This document shows, in pieces, positions 6,970 to 14,330 of a stretch of DNA of 20,169 bases. The stretch is from positions 1 through 20,169 of the forward strand of contig CAJUTC010000052.1 of assembly GCA_910589195.1 (NCBI GenBank). The letters run 5' to 3'. A model generated the notes under the pieces. That model saw nothing but the letters and a program-made list of their open reading frames with translations. It did no database searches and was not told where the DNA came from. The first letter of the stretch is position 1. Each line of letters opens with the position of its first letter. Position numbers and translations under genes: made by a program. The stretch is from an uncultured Lachnospiraceae bacterium. Lineage in GTDB: Bacteria > Bacillota > Clostridia > Lachnospirales > Lachnospiraceae.

Positions 6970-7482
6970 TTACTTTTTTGACTTTCCTTTTGCAGCGGCC
7001 GCTTCCATTTCAGCGTCTTTTTCAGCCTCCTTCTGATTATTAGTTTCGTCTTCAGAGTCAGCTTTTTCCGGCGAGGAATCGGTATGTATTGAGGCATTTA
7101 GATTCCCGGAAGCTTTTTTCTCTTCAACTACCTCCATCATACAGTTTCCTTTAAAGGACGCGCCTTCGTCAATAACAAGTGTCTTTGTAACCAAATCGCC
7201 CAAAATACAACCAGTTTCTGTGATCTCGATCCGCTGTTTAGCGTTTAAATTCCCATACACAGTTCCCGCTACCAGAATCTCCACCGCATCAATATCACCT
7301 TTTACCGTTCCGTGCTCTCCTACAATCACAGAGCTTTCTGATAAAATCTTTCCCTGCAGCAAACCGTCTATCCTGGTAGACTCAGACGCATACAAAGTAC
7401 CTTCTATTCTTGAATGATCGCCAATAATTGTGTTAATAATGCTGGTATTCACTATATCGATTTTTTTCTTTGAATGAAACAT
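6970..7482 (-). CDS. Bactofilin
   Basis: A 170-residue protein. Residues about 15-120 form the bactofilin (DUF583) right-handed beta-helix, seen as short repeats such as SRIEGTLYASESTRIDG, VIVGEHGTVKGDI and EILVAGTVYGNL. The C-terminal 45 residues are a charged, disordered tail rich in Lys, Glu and Ala. Bactofilins polymerise without nucleotide into cytoskeletal filaments on the inner membrane face and recruit wall enzymes. The start has AAGGAGG 6 nt upstream. It leads an operon with the NlpC/P60 hydrolase. Confidence 0.93.
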   Translation of the reverse strand: MFHSKKKIDIVNTSIINTIIGDHSRIEGTLYASESTRIDGLLQGKILSESSVIVGEHGTVKGDIDAVEILVAGTVYGNLNAKQRIEITETGCILGDLVTKTLVIDEGASFKGNCMMEVVEEKKASGNLNASIHTDSSPEKADSEDETNNQKEAEKDAEMEAAAAKGKSKK

Positions 7483-7552
7483 AGTTCCTCCTTAAGTTGT
7501 TCAACGATTATAATTCAGGACAGGAAATCTCCCTTATTTCCCCGCTATTCTT

Positions 7553-7581
7553 ATATTAATACTTTTTAAACAAAAAGACAA
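7553..7581 (-). promoter_or_regulatory. Possible promoter of the bactofilin operon
   Basis: TTGTCT and TAATAT on the minus strand are spaced by 17 bp, about 70 bp upstream of the start codon. A nearer TATAAT (7508-7513) lacks a recognisable -35. Confidence 0.4.
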
Positions 7582-7692
7582 TACGATTTAATAATTTTGT
7601 AACATAAAAATCGACAAAAATCGCAGATTCCCCGGTTATCCCTTTGGGCATTCTTTAAAGTCTTATTAGGAATACTGACAAAACCGCTCTGT

Positions 7693-7726
7693 ATTGTTAA
7701 CTTATTCCATTTTAATAGTTGACATT
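7693..7726 (+). promoter_or_regulatory. Putative BirA operator of bioY
   Basis: ATTGTTAAC, 16 bp, GTTGACATT. From memory, Firmicute BirA sites are ATTGTTAAC half-sites in inverted orientation about 15 bp apart; the left half fits fully and the right half differs at two positions. The right half covers the -35 of the bioY promoter, so bound BirA-biotinyl-AMP would block transcription when biotin is plentiful. Confidence 0.7.
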
Positions 7727-7747
7727 CCACAGAAATCATGATATACC
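7719..7747 (+). promoter_or_regulatory. Sigma-A promoter of bioY
   Basis: A perfect TTGACA and a TATACC are spaced by 17 bp. The -35 is embedded in the right BirA half-site. The transcript would carry a leader of about 185 nt. Confidence 0.65.
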
Positions 7748-7938
7748 TATCACGGAAACACTGAATGTTTAAACACGATTTAAGGGCTTTTGCAATAGTG
7801 CTATTTTCCGCAAAACGCAGACGTGCACCTGGAATTCCTACACCCTGCAGATGCAAAAAAATGGTGCCAATGCATAGGGCAGCTAATCGGAATTGGCGTC
7901 AGCCCAACACAAAACATTTTAGAAAGGAAACATGTATT

Positions 7939-8526
7939 ATGCGTATTCAACCTACCGTTACTGGTTCTTCCTCCTCTGCCGCAAAGCATCTTTTTTCTAC
8001 GAAGGAGTTGGTTTTAGGAGGAATGTTTGCCGCTGTCCTGGCTGTTATTTCCCAGCTCTCCATCCCCTTGCCCACCGGCGTGCCCATTACCATCCAGGTA
8101 TTTGGCGTCACTTTAGTTGGTGTGGTTTTAGGATGGCGTTTAGGTCTTTTTTCTGCCATTGCCTACATATTATTAGGCGCTGTAGGTCTTCCGGTTTTTG
8201 CGAATTTTCGAGGTGGTTTTGGCGTCCTGACAGGAGTTACCGGAGGCTACATATGGGCCTGGCCCTTTTTAGCTGCTTTAAGCGGCATAAAACCCAACAT
8301 GAAAAATAAATATGTGAATACAGGCCTTATTATCCTGTCTTCCCTGTTGGGCCTTGCCATAGTAGAAACTGTCGGAGGCCTTCAGTGGGCTGCCCTGGCT
8401 GGGGATCGAACCGTAGCCGGCATATTCGCCTATTCTATGACCGCCTTTGTTCCGAAAGATATTCTGCTGACCATTTTAGCCGTATTAGCAGGTCTTCCCA
8501 TACGGAAACGGATTTTTCACCTGTGA
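7939..8526 (+). CDS. bioY: Biotin transporter BioY (ECF S component)
   Basis: A 195-residue integral membrane protein with about six hydrophobic segments. The family-typical segments are VFGVTLVGVVLGWRLG, LLGAVGLPVFANF and GVTGGYIWAWP. BioY is the biotin-binding S component of energy-coupling factor transporters. No ecfA or ecfT lies nearby, so it would use a shared energising module encoded elsewhere. The frame is open back to 7765, but the ATG at 7939 is chosen because AGAAAGGA lies about 10 nt upstream and residues before it look non-coding. The gene is monocistronic, with its own terminator and a putative BirA operator. Confidence 0.93.
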   Translation: MRIQPTVTGSSSSAAKHLFSTKELVLGGMFAAVLAVISQLSIPLPTGVPITIQVFGVTLVGVVLGWRLGLFSAIAYILLGAVGLPVFANFRGGFGVLTGVTGGYIWAWPFLAALSGIKPNMKNKYVNTGLIILSSLLGLAIVETVGGLQWAALAGDRTVAGIFAYSMTAFVPKDILLTILAVLAGLPIRKRIFHL

Positions 8527-8661
8527 CCCTATAGATCTGCCACCTGGTAGAGATACAAAAGAAATGCCGCAAAACGCAAGATTCTGCAGGATATGGATGT
8601 TGGATTTGATCCATTTGAGATCTGGCATTCTGATAAGTAATTGCCCCAATTACCATATACT

Positions 8662-8697
8662 GCCGCATCAAACAGCAGTTTTGCGGCTTTTTCTTTG
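8662..8697 (+). terminator. Rho-independent terminator of bioY
   Basis: GCCGCA pairs with TGCGGC, extended by AAAC/GTTT across a 2-nt bulge, followed by TTTTTCTTTG. The upstream 135 nt hold further small palindromes (TGGAT-TTG-ATCCA at 8601-8613 and GTAATT/AATTAC at 8637-8653). Confidence 0.75.
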
Positions 8698-11025
8698 TTA
8701 TAATTCACTTTCTCTTAATTCCGTGCCCTCATAAAAAAACTTCAAAATTTCCTCATACGTTTTCCCTTCTTTTGCCATTCCCTGAGCGCCATTCTGACTC
8801 ATTCCGGCGCCATGGCCGTAGCCGCCTCCTAAAATCTGAAACAGTTTACTCCCATCTTTCGCCGTTCCAACCTCTTCTATCGCAATAAACGCACTAGGCA
8901 GCAGGCTCATTCCTTCTGCTGGTTTTCCATTTTTCTGTACAATTTCCAATGATTTGCTTCCTAATGCCCTGCGGATTTCCATTTGGTTCTTATATGTTTT
9001 CTGATTTCCATTTACATCTGTAACTACCATATGCTTTGCTACCCCGCCAACGCCCCGCTCTTTGATGGAAATAGAATCCACGCATCCCAATCCAAGCTGA
9101 TTTCCCAATGTACTCCCTTTGTAAAGAGCCGTCCAGCGATACATAGCATATCCAGAGTCAAATGAAGGAATATCCGGATTCTTAATAAACTCTGTAAAAG
9201 CGCTGTTAGAAGTCAGATCCAGGCACCGCTTTCTATCCCTTAGTTCTGTTGCTTTTAAATAAGGGGTCTGAGATCCATCCCCTCCCCACACGCTTCCGTC
9301 TGTCCCATGGCCGCAGGAAGTAGAATAATAGTAGGCTTCCACTGGTTCATCTTTGTAAAAAAGTAGCTTTCTGCAAGTATCATCTACTGCCTGGTTGGTA
9401 GAATCCGCCGTTTCCACATTATTATAAACCTGATAATTCGTACTGTCATCCACATGGGCGCCATACTGGCTGTAACTATTCCCCATAATCTGCCGGTACG
9501 CATACGTTCTGGCACAAACAGCCTGAGCTTTTAACGCTTCCATCTCATAGCTGGAAGGCATTTCACTGGGCACTACCTTCTTTAAATAATCTTCCAGCAA
9601 AAGTTCATTTACCAGCACAAGCTGATCCCCCTCCTGCCGGATTTCCAAAATCCCGTCATAAACCGGAATCCCATGGCTTCTTTTCAAACTGTCAATCCGG
9701 ATGCTATTGGTAAGGGAATCTGGTGTAATTACCATCCTTCCTTCTGCCAGCCGCTCATCGCCTGAATGAATGGTAATGGAAACGCCTGCCGGAAGCTCCT
9801 CTTGTGTATCCCCGTAATTCGCGGTTCCTCCGCAAGTAAGCGTTAAAGTCACCTGCCCATGAAAAATAGACTGGAATTCGTTATTCATTAAAAGCACCCG
9901 GATCTGCTCTGCGCTGAATGGACGTACAATCAAGGCCGCGCACAATTTGCCGCCGGCTGCCACAAATTCCTGCAAATCGTATCCCACTAAAATATCAGAC
10001 CGATCCTGCTCCTCATATTCTCCAAAAACCTTATATACCCGGAAACCAGGAGCCATTTCCACTTTCCCATATCCTTCAATCTCAATAAACTGATCATCCA
10101 CCGAAAGTACCGTTCCACGAATCCGATCCTTCTTCACCGTGATCTGTTTCAGCTCCCCTTTTTCCAAATATAAATCCACAATATTATGTACCAGTTCTTC
10201 TGTTTTCGGTCCATCAGCAGGTGCCTGAAACTGTCGTGTAATGGTTCCTGTGTGGATATTCAACATCCCATCCTGAATGGAATCCACCCATACATTTTCA
10301 TATACCGCATGTTCCGATAACAGCCGTCCCACACCGGCCACCTCGCCGTCCCGAACGTAAATCCGGATTTTCTGATCCAGATAAGCATCCAGCGCCAATC
10401 CCTCAAACCGAAAATTGCCGCCGCTGGTATAGCAAGTCCAGCCAGGGGCTGTTTCCACATTTCCAGGCGTTCCATAAAGAATAACCTCCTGAATTTCAAT
10501 GCTGCTAACTCCCTGGCTTTCCGACTTTTGGCCAGCTTCTACCGCCGCGTCATCATAAATCTGCCACCAAAGATCAGCTGGATACGGTTTATCTCGGTTG
10601 CCCCGGTTTAAGTTTACCCGTTCCTGGTACTGTTTCCCTAAAAATCCGGCTAATGTACTGGCTTCCTGATACGTCATTTCCTTCTGGGCAAGCTTTGCCG
10701 AAGCTTTGGTATCTGCTTCTTTTAACCCTCCATGATCATAAAGGTAATCCATATATGGCACATACCAGTTATTTCGTTCATTTTCCGGAAAATGGGAACC
10801 TGCTGACTCCTTTTGATAAGTAAGGCAGGTTTCTCTGGATACCGCAAAAAGAGCGGCTGCCTTTGCAGCCTGGGCCCTGGCAATTCCTGGCTTTTCCGGC
10901 TCTAAACGCAAGATTACAAGAATCAAAATCAAAATTAATACAGGGATCCCCAAAATTTGTATTAGAAATGCTTTCTTACTCATGCTTATTTTTCTGCTGA
11001 TCCCCAGTCTTTTTAATCTAATCAT
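8698..11025 (-). CDS. SpoIID/LytB-domain protein, large membrane-anchored form
   Basis: A 775-residue protein, more than twice the length of sporulation SpoIID (about 350). Residues 19-40 are a membrane anchor. A long extracellular N-terminal part (about 50-460) of unrecognised, mostly beta-rich sequence precedes the SpoIID domain (about 460-775). Signature elements are VVPSEMPSS with the likely catalytic E488, KAQAVCARTYAYRQ (499-512), STSCGHGT (568-575) and GHGAGMSQNGAQGMA (737-751). SpoIID enzymes are lytic transglycosylases acting on denuded glycan. The His-Cys-Cys zinc cluster known from some SpoIIDs is not evident around AHVDDSTNY (523-531). The start codon overlaps the AI-2E permease stop by ATGA, implying translational coupling. 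A vegetative wall role is as likely as sporulation. Confidence 0.88.
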   Translation of the reverse strand: MIRLKRLGISRKISMSKKAFLIQILGIPVLILILILVILRLEPEKPGIARAQAAKAAALFAVSRETCLTYQKESAGSHFPENERNNWYVPYMDYLYDHGGLKEADTKASAKLAQKEMTYQEASTLAGFLGKQYQERVNLNRGNRDKPYPADLWWQIYDDAAVEAGQKSESQGVSSIEIQEVILYGTPGNVETAPGWTCYTSGGNFRFEGLALDAYLDQKIRIYVRDGEVAGVGRLLSEHAVYENVWVDSIQDGMLNIHTGTITRQFQAPADGPKTEELVHNIVDLYLEKGELKQITVKKDRIRGTVLSVDDQFIEIEGYGKVEMAPGFRVYKVFGEYEEQDRSDILVGYDLQEFVAAGGKLCAALIVRPFSAEQIRVLLMNNEFQSIFHGQVTLTLTCGGTANYGDTQEELPAGVSITIHSGDERLAEGRMVITPDSLTNSIRIDSLKRSHGIPVYDGILEIRQEGDQLVLVNELLLEDYLKKVVPSEMPSSYEMEALKAQAVCARTYAYRQIMGNSYSQYGAHVDDSTNYQVYNNVETADSTNQAVDDTCRKLLFYKDEPVEAYYYSTSCGHGTDGSVWGGDGSQTPYLKATELRDRKRCLDLTSNSAFTEFIKNPDIPSFDSGYAMYRWTALYKGSTLGNQLGLGCVDSISIKERGVGGVAKHMVVTDVNGNQKTYKNQMEIRRALGSKSLEIVQKNGKPAEGMSLLPSAFIAIEEVGTAKDGSKLFQILGGGYGHGAGMSQNGAQGMAKEGKTYEEILKFFYEGTELRESEL

Positions 11026-12338
11026 TTTACATCCTGCTTTTTATTGGTTTTTCCTATTTTAGGGCCCCTTTTCCTGGAATCCCTTCCGCTTGCTTTCTCT
11101 GATCCCTTGTGGCAGAGCTCCATTTTTTCAACATCTACATAGCAAGCCCCTTCATAAGCTGATGTTTCTGCCGGAAGCTGCCGTTTTCTTAAAGCTGCTT
11201 TCACTCCATCGGATATCAAGCGATATATCACTGCAAAGGTAGGAACTCCAATGATCATGCCTACAAATCCGAACAGACCGCCAAACAGCAAGATGGAAAA
11301 CAATACCCAAAAGCTGGATACCCCCGTAGATTCCCCTAAAATCTTAGGGCCTAAAATATTCCCGTCAAACTGCTGAAGCAGCAGGATAAAAATAAGAAAA
11401 TAAATACACTGGATGGGGTTGATCAGCAAAATTAGAATTGCTGACGGGATTGCTCCGATAAACGGCCCGAAAAATGGAATAATGTTGGTAATGCCAATAA
11501 TTACGCTGATTAGAAGCACATAAGGCATTTTCATCATACTCATACAGAAAAAGCAAATAATTCCAATAATCAGGGAATCCAAAAGCTTCCCGATAATAAA
11601 TCCCCCGAATACCTGATGGATAAATCTGGCTTCATCAATCAGCCGATTTGCCCAAACCACCGGAAATATGCCGTACACACATTTTTTCGCTATTGTTACA
11701 AGCCCGTCCTTCATATTAAGCAGATAAATCATCACAATCAATCCGATCAGAATATTTTTAATCAGAACGACAATACTGAACATTCCGCTAGAAAGACCGC
11801 TGATAATCTTATCCAAGTTAGGGGCCACCACATTCTTCCCCCAGCTTTTCCCCCATTCCACTGCCTGTTCTGTATAAACGGCTATCTGCTCCATAATATC
11901 AGAATGATCATCCAATATCTTCTGAGCCCAAACTAAAAAGTTGTTCATATTTCCCGGCAGCGCGCCGATTACGCTTTGGATGCTGTCTACTAAGGGAAGC
12001 AGCATAGAAATCAATCCTGCTACCACCAGGATTAACATAACCAGGCTAATTGCCGTTCCCGCCAACCGTCCAACTCCTAAGCGTTTCTCACGGCTGCTAA
12101 TCCATTGCTTCAACCATAGATCTGACTTTTTGACACACCAATTATAAACTGGCGCTAACAAATACGCCAGCACCGCACCGTAAATTACTGGCATCAAGAT
12201 TGTCAAAATCATTACGCAAAAAGCTTTTACCTGTTCAATCCTCAGAAGGATATATCCAAAAGCAATACTGGAAGCAATTACACAGAACGCTGTTATCCCC
12301 CAATAGATATATTCTTTAAATTTATGTCCGTCGCCCAT
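11022..12338 (-). CDS. AI-2E family transporter
   Basis: A 438-residue membrane protein with about eight hydrophobic segments and the AI-2E exporter family C-terminal core: ISVIIGITNIIPFFGPFIGAIP, FDGNILGPKILGES and a glycine-rich segment GGLFGFVGMIIGVP. Family members include TqsA-like exporters and sodium/proton antiporters, so the substrate cannot be assigned. The soluble C-terminal tail is basic. The open frame begins at 12392, but the first 18 residues have no ribosome-binding site; the ATG at 12336-12338 follows AAGGGA at 6 nt and leads directly into the first membrane segment. It is coupled to the SpoIID-domain gene by an ATGA overlap, suggesting an envelope-related job. Confidence 0.87.
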   Translation of the reverse strand: MGDGHKFKEYIYWGITAFCVIASSIAFGYILLRIEQVKAFCVMILTILMPVIYGAVLAYLLAPVYNWCVKKSDLWLKQWISSREKRLGVGRLAGTAISLVMLILVVAGLISMLLPLVDSIQSVIGALPGNMNNFLVWAQKILDDHSDIMEQIAVYTEQAVEWGKSWGKNVVAPNLDKIISGLSSGMFSIVVLIKNILIGLIVMIYLLNMKDGLVTIAKKCVYGIFPVVWANRLIDEARFIHQVFGGFIIGKLLDSLIIGIICFFCMSMMKMPYVLLISVIIGITNIIPFFGPFIGAIPSAILILLINPIQCIYFLIFILLLQQFDGNILGPKILGESTGVSSFWVLFSILLFGGLFGFVGMIIGVPTFAVIYRLISDGVKAALRKRQLPAETSAYEGACYVDVEKMELCHKGSEKASGRDSRKRGPKIGKTNKKQDVK

Positions 12339-12401
12339 ATTCCATCCCTTTTCCTTTACCATTATCTGCATGTAGTTATAAATCATTTGCATTCCCGAAA
12401 A

Positions 12402-12429
12402 ATTACCAAAATTATAAAAATATGGTAAT
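12402..12429. repeat. Inverted repeat upstream of the AI-2E permease operon
   Basis: ATTACCA and TGGTAAT are separated by 14 AT-rich bases that include a TATAAT in the gene's direction. It may be an operator. No good -35 was found. Confidence 0.4.
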
Positions 12430-12470
12430 CTGAGAGCACATCAATTCCTATGATTTTCTTCTTTAGAAAA

Positions 12471-12501
12471 CACGAAAGATAAAGCAGCGATTGCTCGCTG
12501 C
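12471..12501 (-). terminator. Terminator of the 6S RNA candidate
   Basis: On the minus strand GCAGCGA pairs with TCGCTGC around a 4-nt loop, followed by TTTATCTTT. Confidence 0.8.
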
Positions 12502-12507
12502 TTTTTA

Positions 12508-12699
12508 TCCTTGGTAAACCCCAAAATGCCGTTTCTTACTAATTGACGCCTAGCCTTGCTAGGTGGGTGACCGCACTTAGACTTCTGCCTTCCACTCAAA
12601 TCGGAGGCCTGGCATCCGCCTAAAAATATAGGAATCCCGTATGTCAAACTGTAGGTTCAAATAAGGTAAGAGTGTCGAACATTCCAGGAATTACACTTC
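12508..12699 (-). ncRNA. ssrS: Probable 6S RNA
   Basis: A ~190-nt stretch without a credible reading frame. On the minus strand GTAATTCCTGGAATG (12680-12694) pairs with CATTTTGGGGTTTAC (12514-12528) over 15 positions with one mismatch, counting G-U pairs, closing the whole RNA. Inside lie a broad unpaired region and short hairpins such as CCTAGC-AAG-GCTAGG, which would sit on the 3' side of the central bubble. Size, terminal helix, open bubble, a near-perfect promoter (12722-12750) and a terminator all fit 6S RNA, which mimics an open promoter and binds sigma-A RNA polymerase. The mature ends are estimates; the primary transcript probably starts near 12715. Another structured small RNA is the alternative. 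Confidence 0.7.
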
Positions 12700-12721
12700 A
12701 ATAGCTTCATTTCATGTAACG

Positions 12722-12750
12722 ATTATACAACAGTACGATGGCTTTTTCAA
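12722..12750 (-). promoter_or_regulatory. Sigma-A promoter of the 6S RNA candidate
   Basis: TTGAAA and a perfect TATAAT on the minus strand are spaced by 17 bp, about 28 bp before the terminal helix. The strength fits an abundant RNA. Confidence 0.8.
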
Positions 12751-12885
12751 GGACTTTTTAGAGGGAAAGCTTCCCAATTTTCATTTCTTTCGCAACCGCT
12801 TTTATGCCTTCCTGTATTCGCTTGTTTTCTTTCTTAAGCTCCCTTTTCCTTTTACAGAATTTTTTGCAAAATCCGTCCTTTTCGC

Positions 12886-13539
12886 TTATTCCTCTTCTTT
12901 CGCAAGCTTTATAATCCGGCTGGTTCCAAGGCGGGATGCCCCAAGTTCCATAAACCGTTTTGCATCCTGGAACGAATGGATTCCTCCAGCCGCTTTTATT
13001 TTCACATCCGGGCCCACATGCTTTGCGAATAATTCAATATCCGCAAACGTAGCGCCTTCTGTAGAAAAACCGGTAGAAGTTTTGATATAATCTGCCCTCG
13101 CGGCCGTTACAACCTGGCACATACGGATCTTTTCTTCTTCTGTAAGAAGACAAGTTTCTATAATTACCTTTAAAATCTTATCCTTACATATATCTTTTAA
13201 AAGGCGGATCTCCTCCTTTACCTTTTCATAGGATCCATCTTTCACATCTCCCAGGTTAATTACCATGTCAAGCTCGTCCGCCCCATTAGCTATGGCATCG
13301 TTTGCTTCCGCCACCTTAATGGCTGTGGTATGGTAACCATTTGGAAATCCGATTACCGTACAGACTGCCATCCGGTCACCCACATATTCCTTCGCCTGCT
13401 TAACAAAAGATGGGGGGATGCATACAGAAGCAGTTCCATAAGTCATGGCGTCATCACAAAGCTGCTTGATATCTGCCCAAACAGCAGTTTGTGTCAGCAA
13501 GGTGTGATCAACCGCCTGAAGAATCTTTTTTTTATCCAT
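12886..13539 (-). CDS. deoC: Deoxyribose-phosphate aldolase
   Basis: A 217-residue cytoplasmic TIM-barrel aldolase cleaving 2-deoxyribose 5-phosphate to glyceraldehyde 3-phosphate and acetaldehyde. Active-site residues are visible: D91 in ELDMVINLG, the Schiff-base K153 in YIKTSTGFS and K182 in KIKAAGGI. The open frame begins at a TTG at 13551, but the ATG at 13537-13539 is the better start, since GGAGGG lies 4 nt upstream and would be inside the longer form. It stands alone, without the usual nucleoside phosphorylase genes. The promoter is at 13640-13668, with a ~90-nt leader holding a hairpin and a possible 8-codon frame. Confidence 0.95.
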   Translation of the reverse strand: MDKKKILQAVDHTLLTQTAVWADIKQLCDDAMTYGTASVCIPPSFVKQAKEYVGDRMAVCTVIGFPNGYHTTAIKVAEANDAIANGADELDMVINLGDVKDGSYEKVKEEIRLLKDICKDKILKVIIETCLLTEEEKIRMCQVVTAARADYIKTSTGFSTEGATFADIELFAKHVGPDVKIKAAGGIHSFQDAKRFMELGASRLGTSRIIKLAKEEE

Positions 13540-13600
13540 TTTGCCCTCCAATTCTAGATGATAGCATAAATTTAAGCCACTATCGCTTTTCTACTCATGT

Positions 13601-13620
13601 CCACAGCCTCCAGGCTGCGG
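13601..13620 (-). other. Hairpin in the deoC leader
   Basis: CCGCAGCC pairs with GGCTGTGG (one G-U) around TGGA. The loop and 3' arm contain GGAGG, which is also the putative ribosome-binding site of an 8-codon frame at 13572-13598, so folding could hide it. Confidence 0.5.
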
Positions 13621-13639
13621 ATAAGTGATACGTTTCATT

Positions 13640-13668
13640 ATTGTACCATATCCATCATTCAATTGCAA
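13640..13668 (-). promoter_or_regulatory. Sigma-A promoter of deoC
   Basis: TTGCAA and TACAAT on the minus strand are spaced by 17 bp, with a TGG extended -10 element. Confidence 0.7.
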
Positions 13669-13814
13669 TGTGGAATACAATTGCTTCTTCAAATTAATAA
13701 CCACTAAAAAAAGAACCGGTTTTGAAAATTATTTGTTAAATTGAAGTTAATTTCCCCAAACTTTCGTTATAATAAGAAACAGAAAGATAAAACAGTGGAA
13801 AAGGAGGGGCCCCT

Positions 13815-14330
13815 TTGAATCCTCAGGAACAACTGGAACGCTGGATGACACAATATCAAAACTTAATATATTCCATTTGCTACCGCCTGACAGGGGATTA
13901 CTTTGATTCAGAGGATTTAACACAGGACGCTTTTCTTTCTGCCTACCGTCATCTGAAAGAGTTTGACGGACAAAATGAGAAAGCGTGGCTCTGCCGGATT
14001 GCTACCAACAAATGTATCGATTATTTGAAACGGGCCGGAAGGCGCTCTGTTCCTACAGAAGAACTTTTTTTCTCCTCTTTGCCAGATAGACGTTCCTCTC
14101 CGGAAAAGGAAACGTTAGAGTCCGAGATAAGGAAACAGCTTTACGACTGCTGTAACCAGCTTGCCCCACCTTATTGTCAGGTAGCTCTAGACTACTATTA
14201 TTATGAAATGGATATTAATGAAATCGCCGAAAAAACAGGAAAAAATAAAAAAACACTGCAGACCCAGATTTATCGCGCAAAGGGGATGCTGAAAAAGAAG
14301 ATGCGAAAGGAGGATCTATGTCATGGATAA
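13815..14330 (+). CDS. ECF-type RNA polymerase sigma factor
   Basis: A 171-residue protein, typical of extracytoplasmic-function sigma factors. Region 2 lies at about residues 13-75 (YSICYRLTGDYFDSEDLTQD, then WLCRIATNKCIDYLKR) and region 4 at about 110-165 (YYYYEMDINEIAEKTGKNKK, then a basic helix). It directs RNA polymerase to a small stress or envelope regulon. The start is TTG (13815), supported by AAGGAGG at 13801-13807; no nearby ATG has a ribosome-binding site. Its end overlaps the next gene by 8 bp. A TATAAT lies upstream at 13768-13773 with no good -35, and a GAACC (13713-13717) could belong to a self-recognised promoter, which is speculative. Confidence 0.92.
   Translation: MNPQEQLERWMTQYQNLIYSICYRLTGDYFDSEDLTQDAFLSAYRHLKEFDGQNEKAWLCRIATNKCIDYLKRAGRRSVPTEELFFSSLPDRRSSPEKETLESEIRKQLYDCCNQLAPPYCQVALDYYYYEMDINEIAEKTGKNKKTLQTQIYRAKGMLKKKMRKEDLCHG

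Larger units (their letters stand above)
7483..7938. other. Divergent regulatory region, bactofilin / bioY
   Basis: About 456 bp with outward-facing promoters for the bactofilin operon and bioY, a putative BirA operator and a ~190-nt bioY leader. The leader contains small pairings (TTTTGC/GCAAAA and GCCAAT/ATTGGC) but matches no riboswitch class I recognise. Open frames on both strands here overlap one another and lack ribosome-binding sites. Confidence 0.6.

Noticed and set aside
7566..7856. 96-codon minus-strand frame between bactofilin and bioY
   Set aside because: It crosses the bioY promoter and BirA site and has no ribosome-binding site or recognisable motif.
5562..8697. Similar GCCGCA/TGCGGC stems at two terminators taken as a repeat family
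   Set aside because: Similarity is limited to the short stems; flanks and loops differ, so independent terminators are enough.
12441..12647. 68-codon minus-strand frame
   Set aside because: It lies over the 6S RNA candidate and its terminator; the RNA structure explains the sequence better.
12780..12890. Lys/Glu-rich open frame after deoC on the minus strand
   Set aside because: No start codon in frame; the composition follows from a purine-rich strand.
13713..13773. ECF-type autoregulated promoter for the sigma operon
   Set aside because: A GAACC and a TATAAT are present, but neither has a convincing partner element at the right spacing, so no promoter feature is called.
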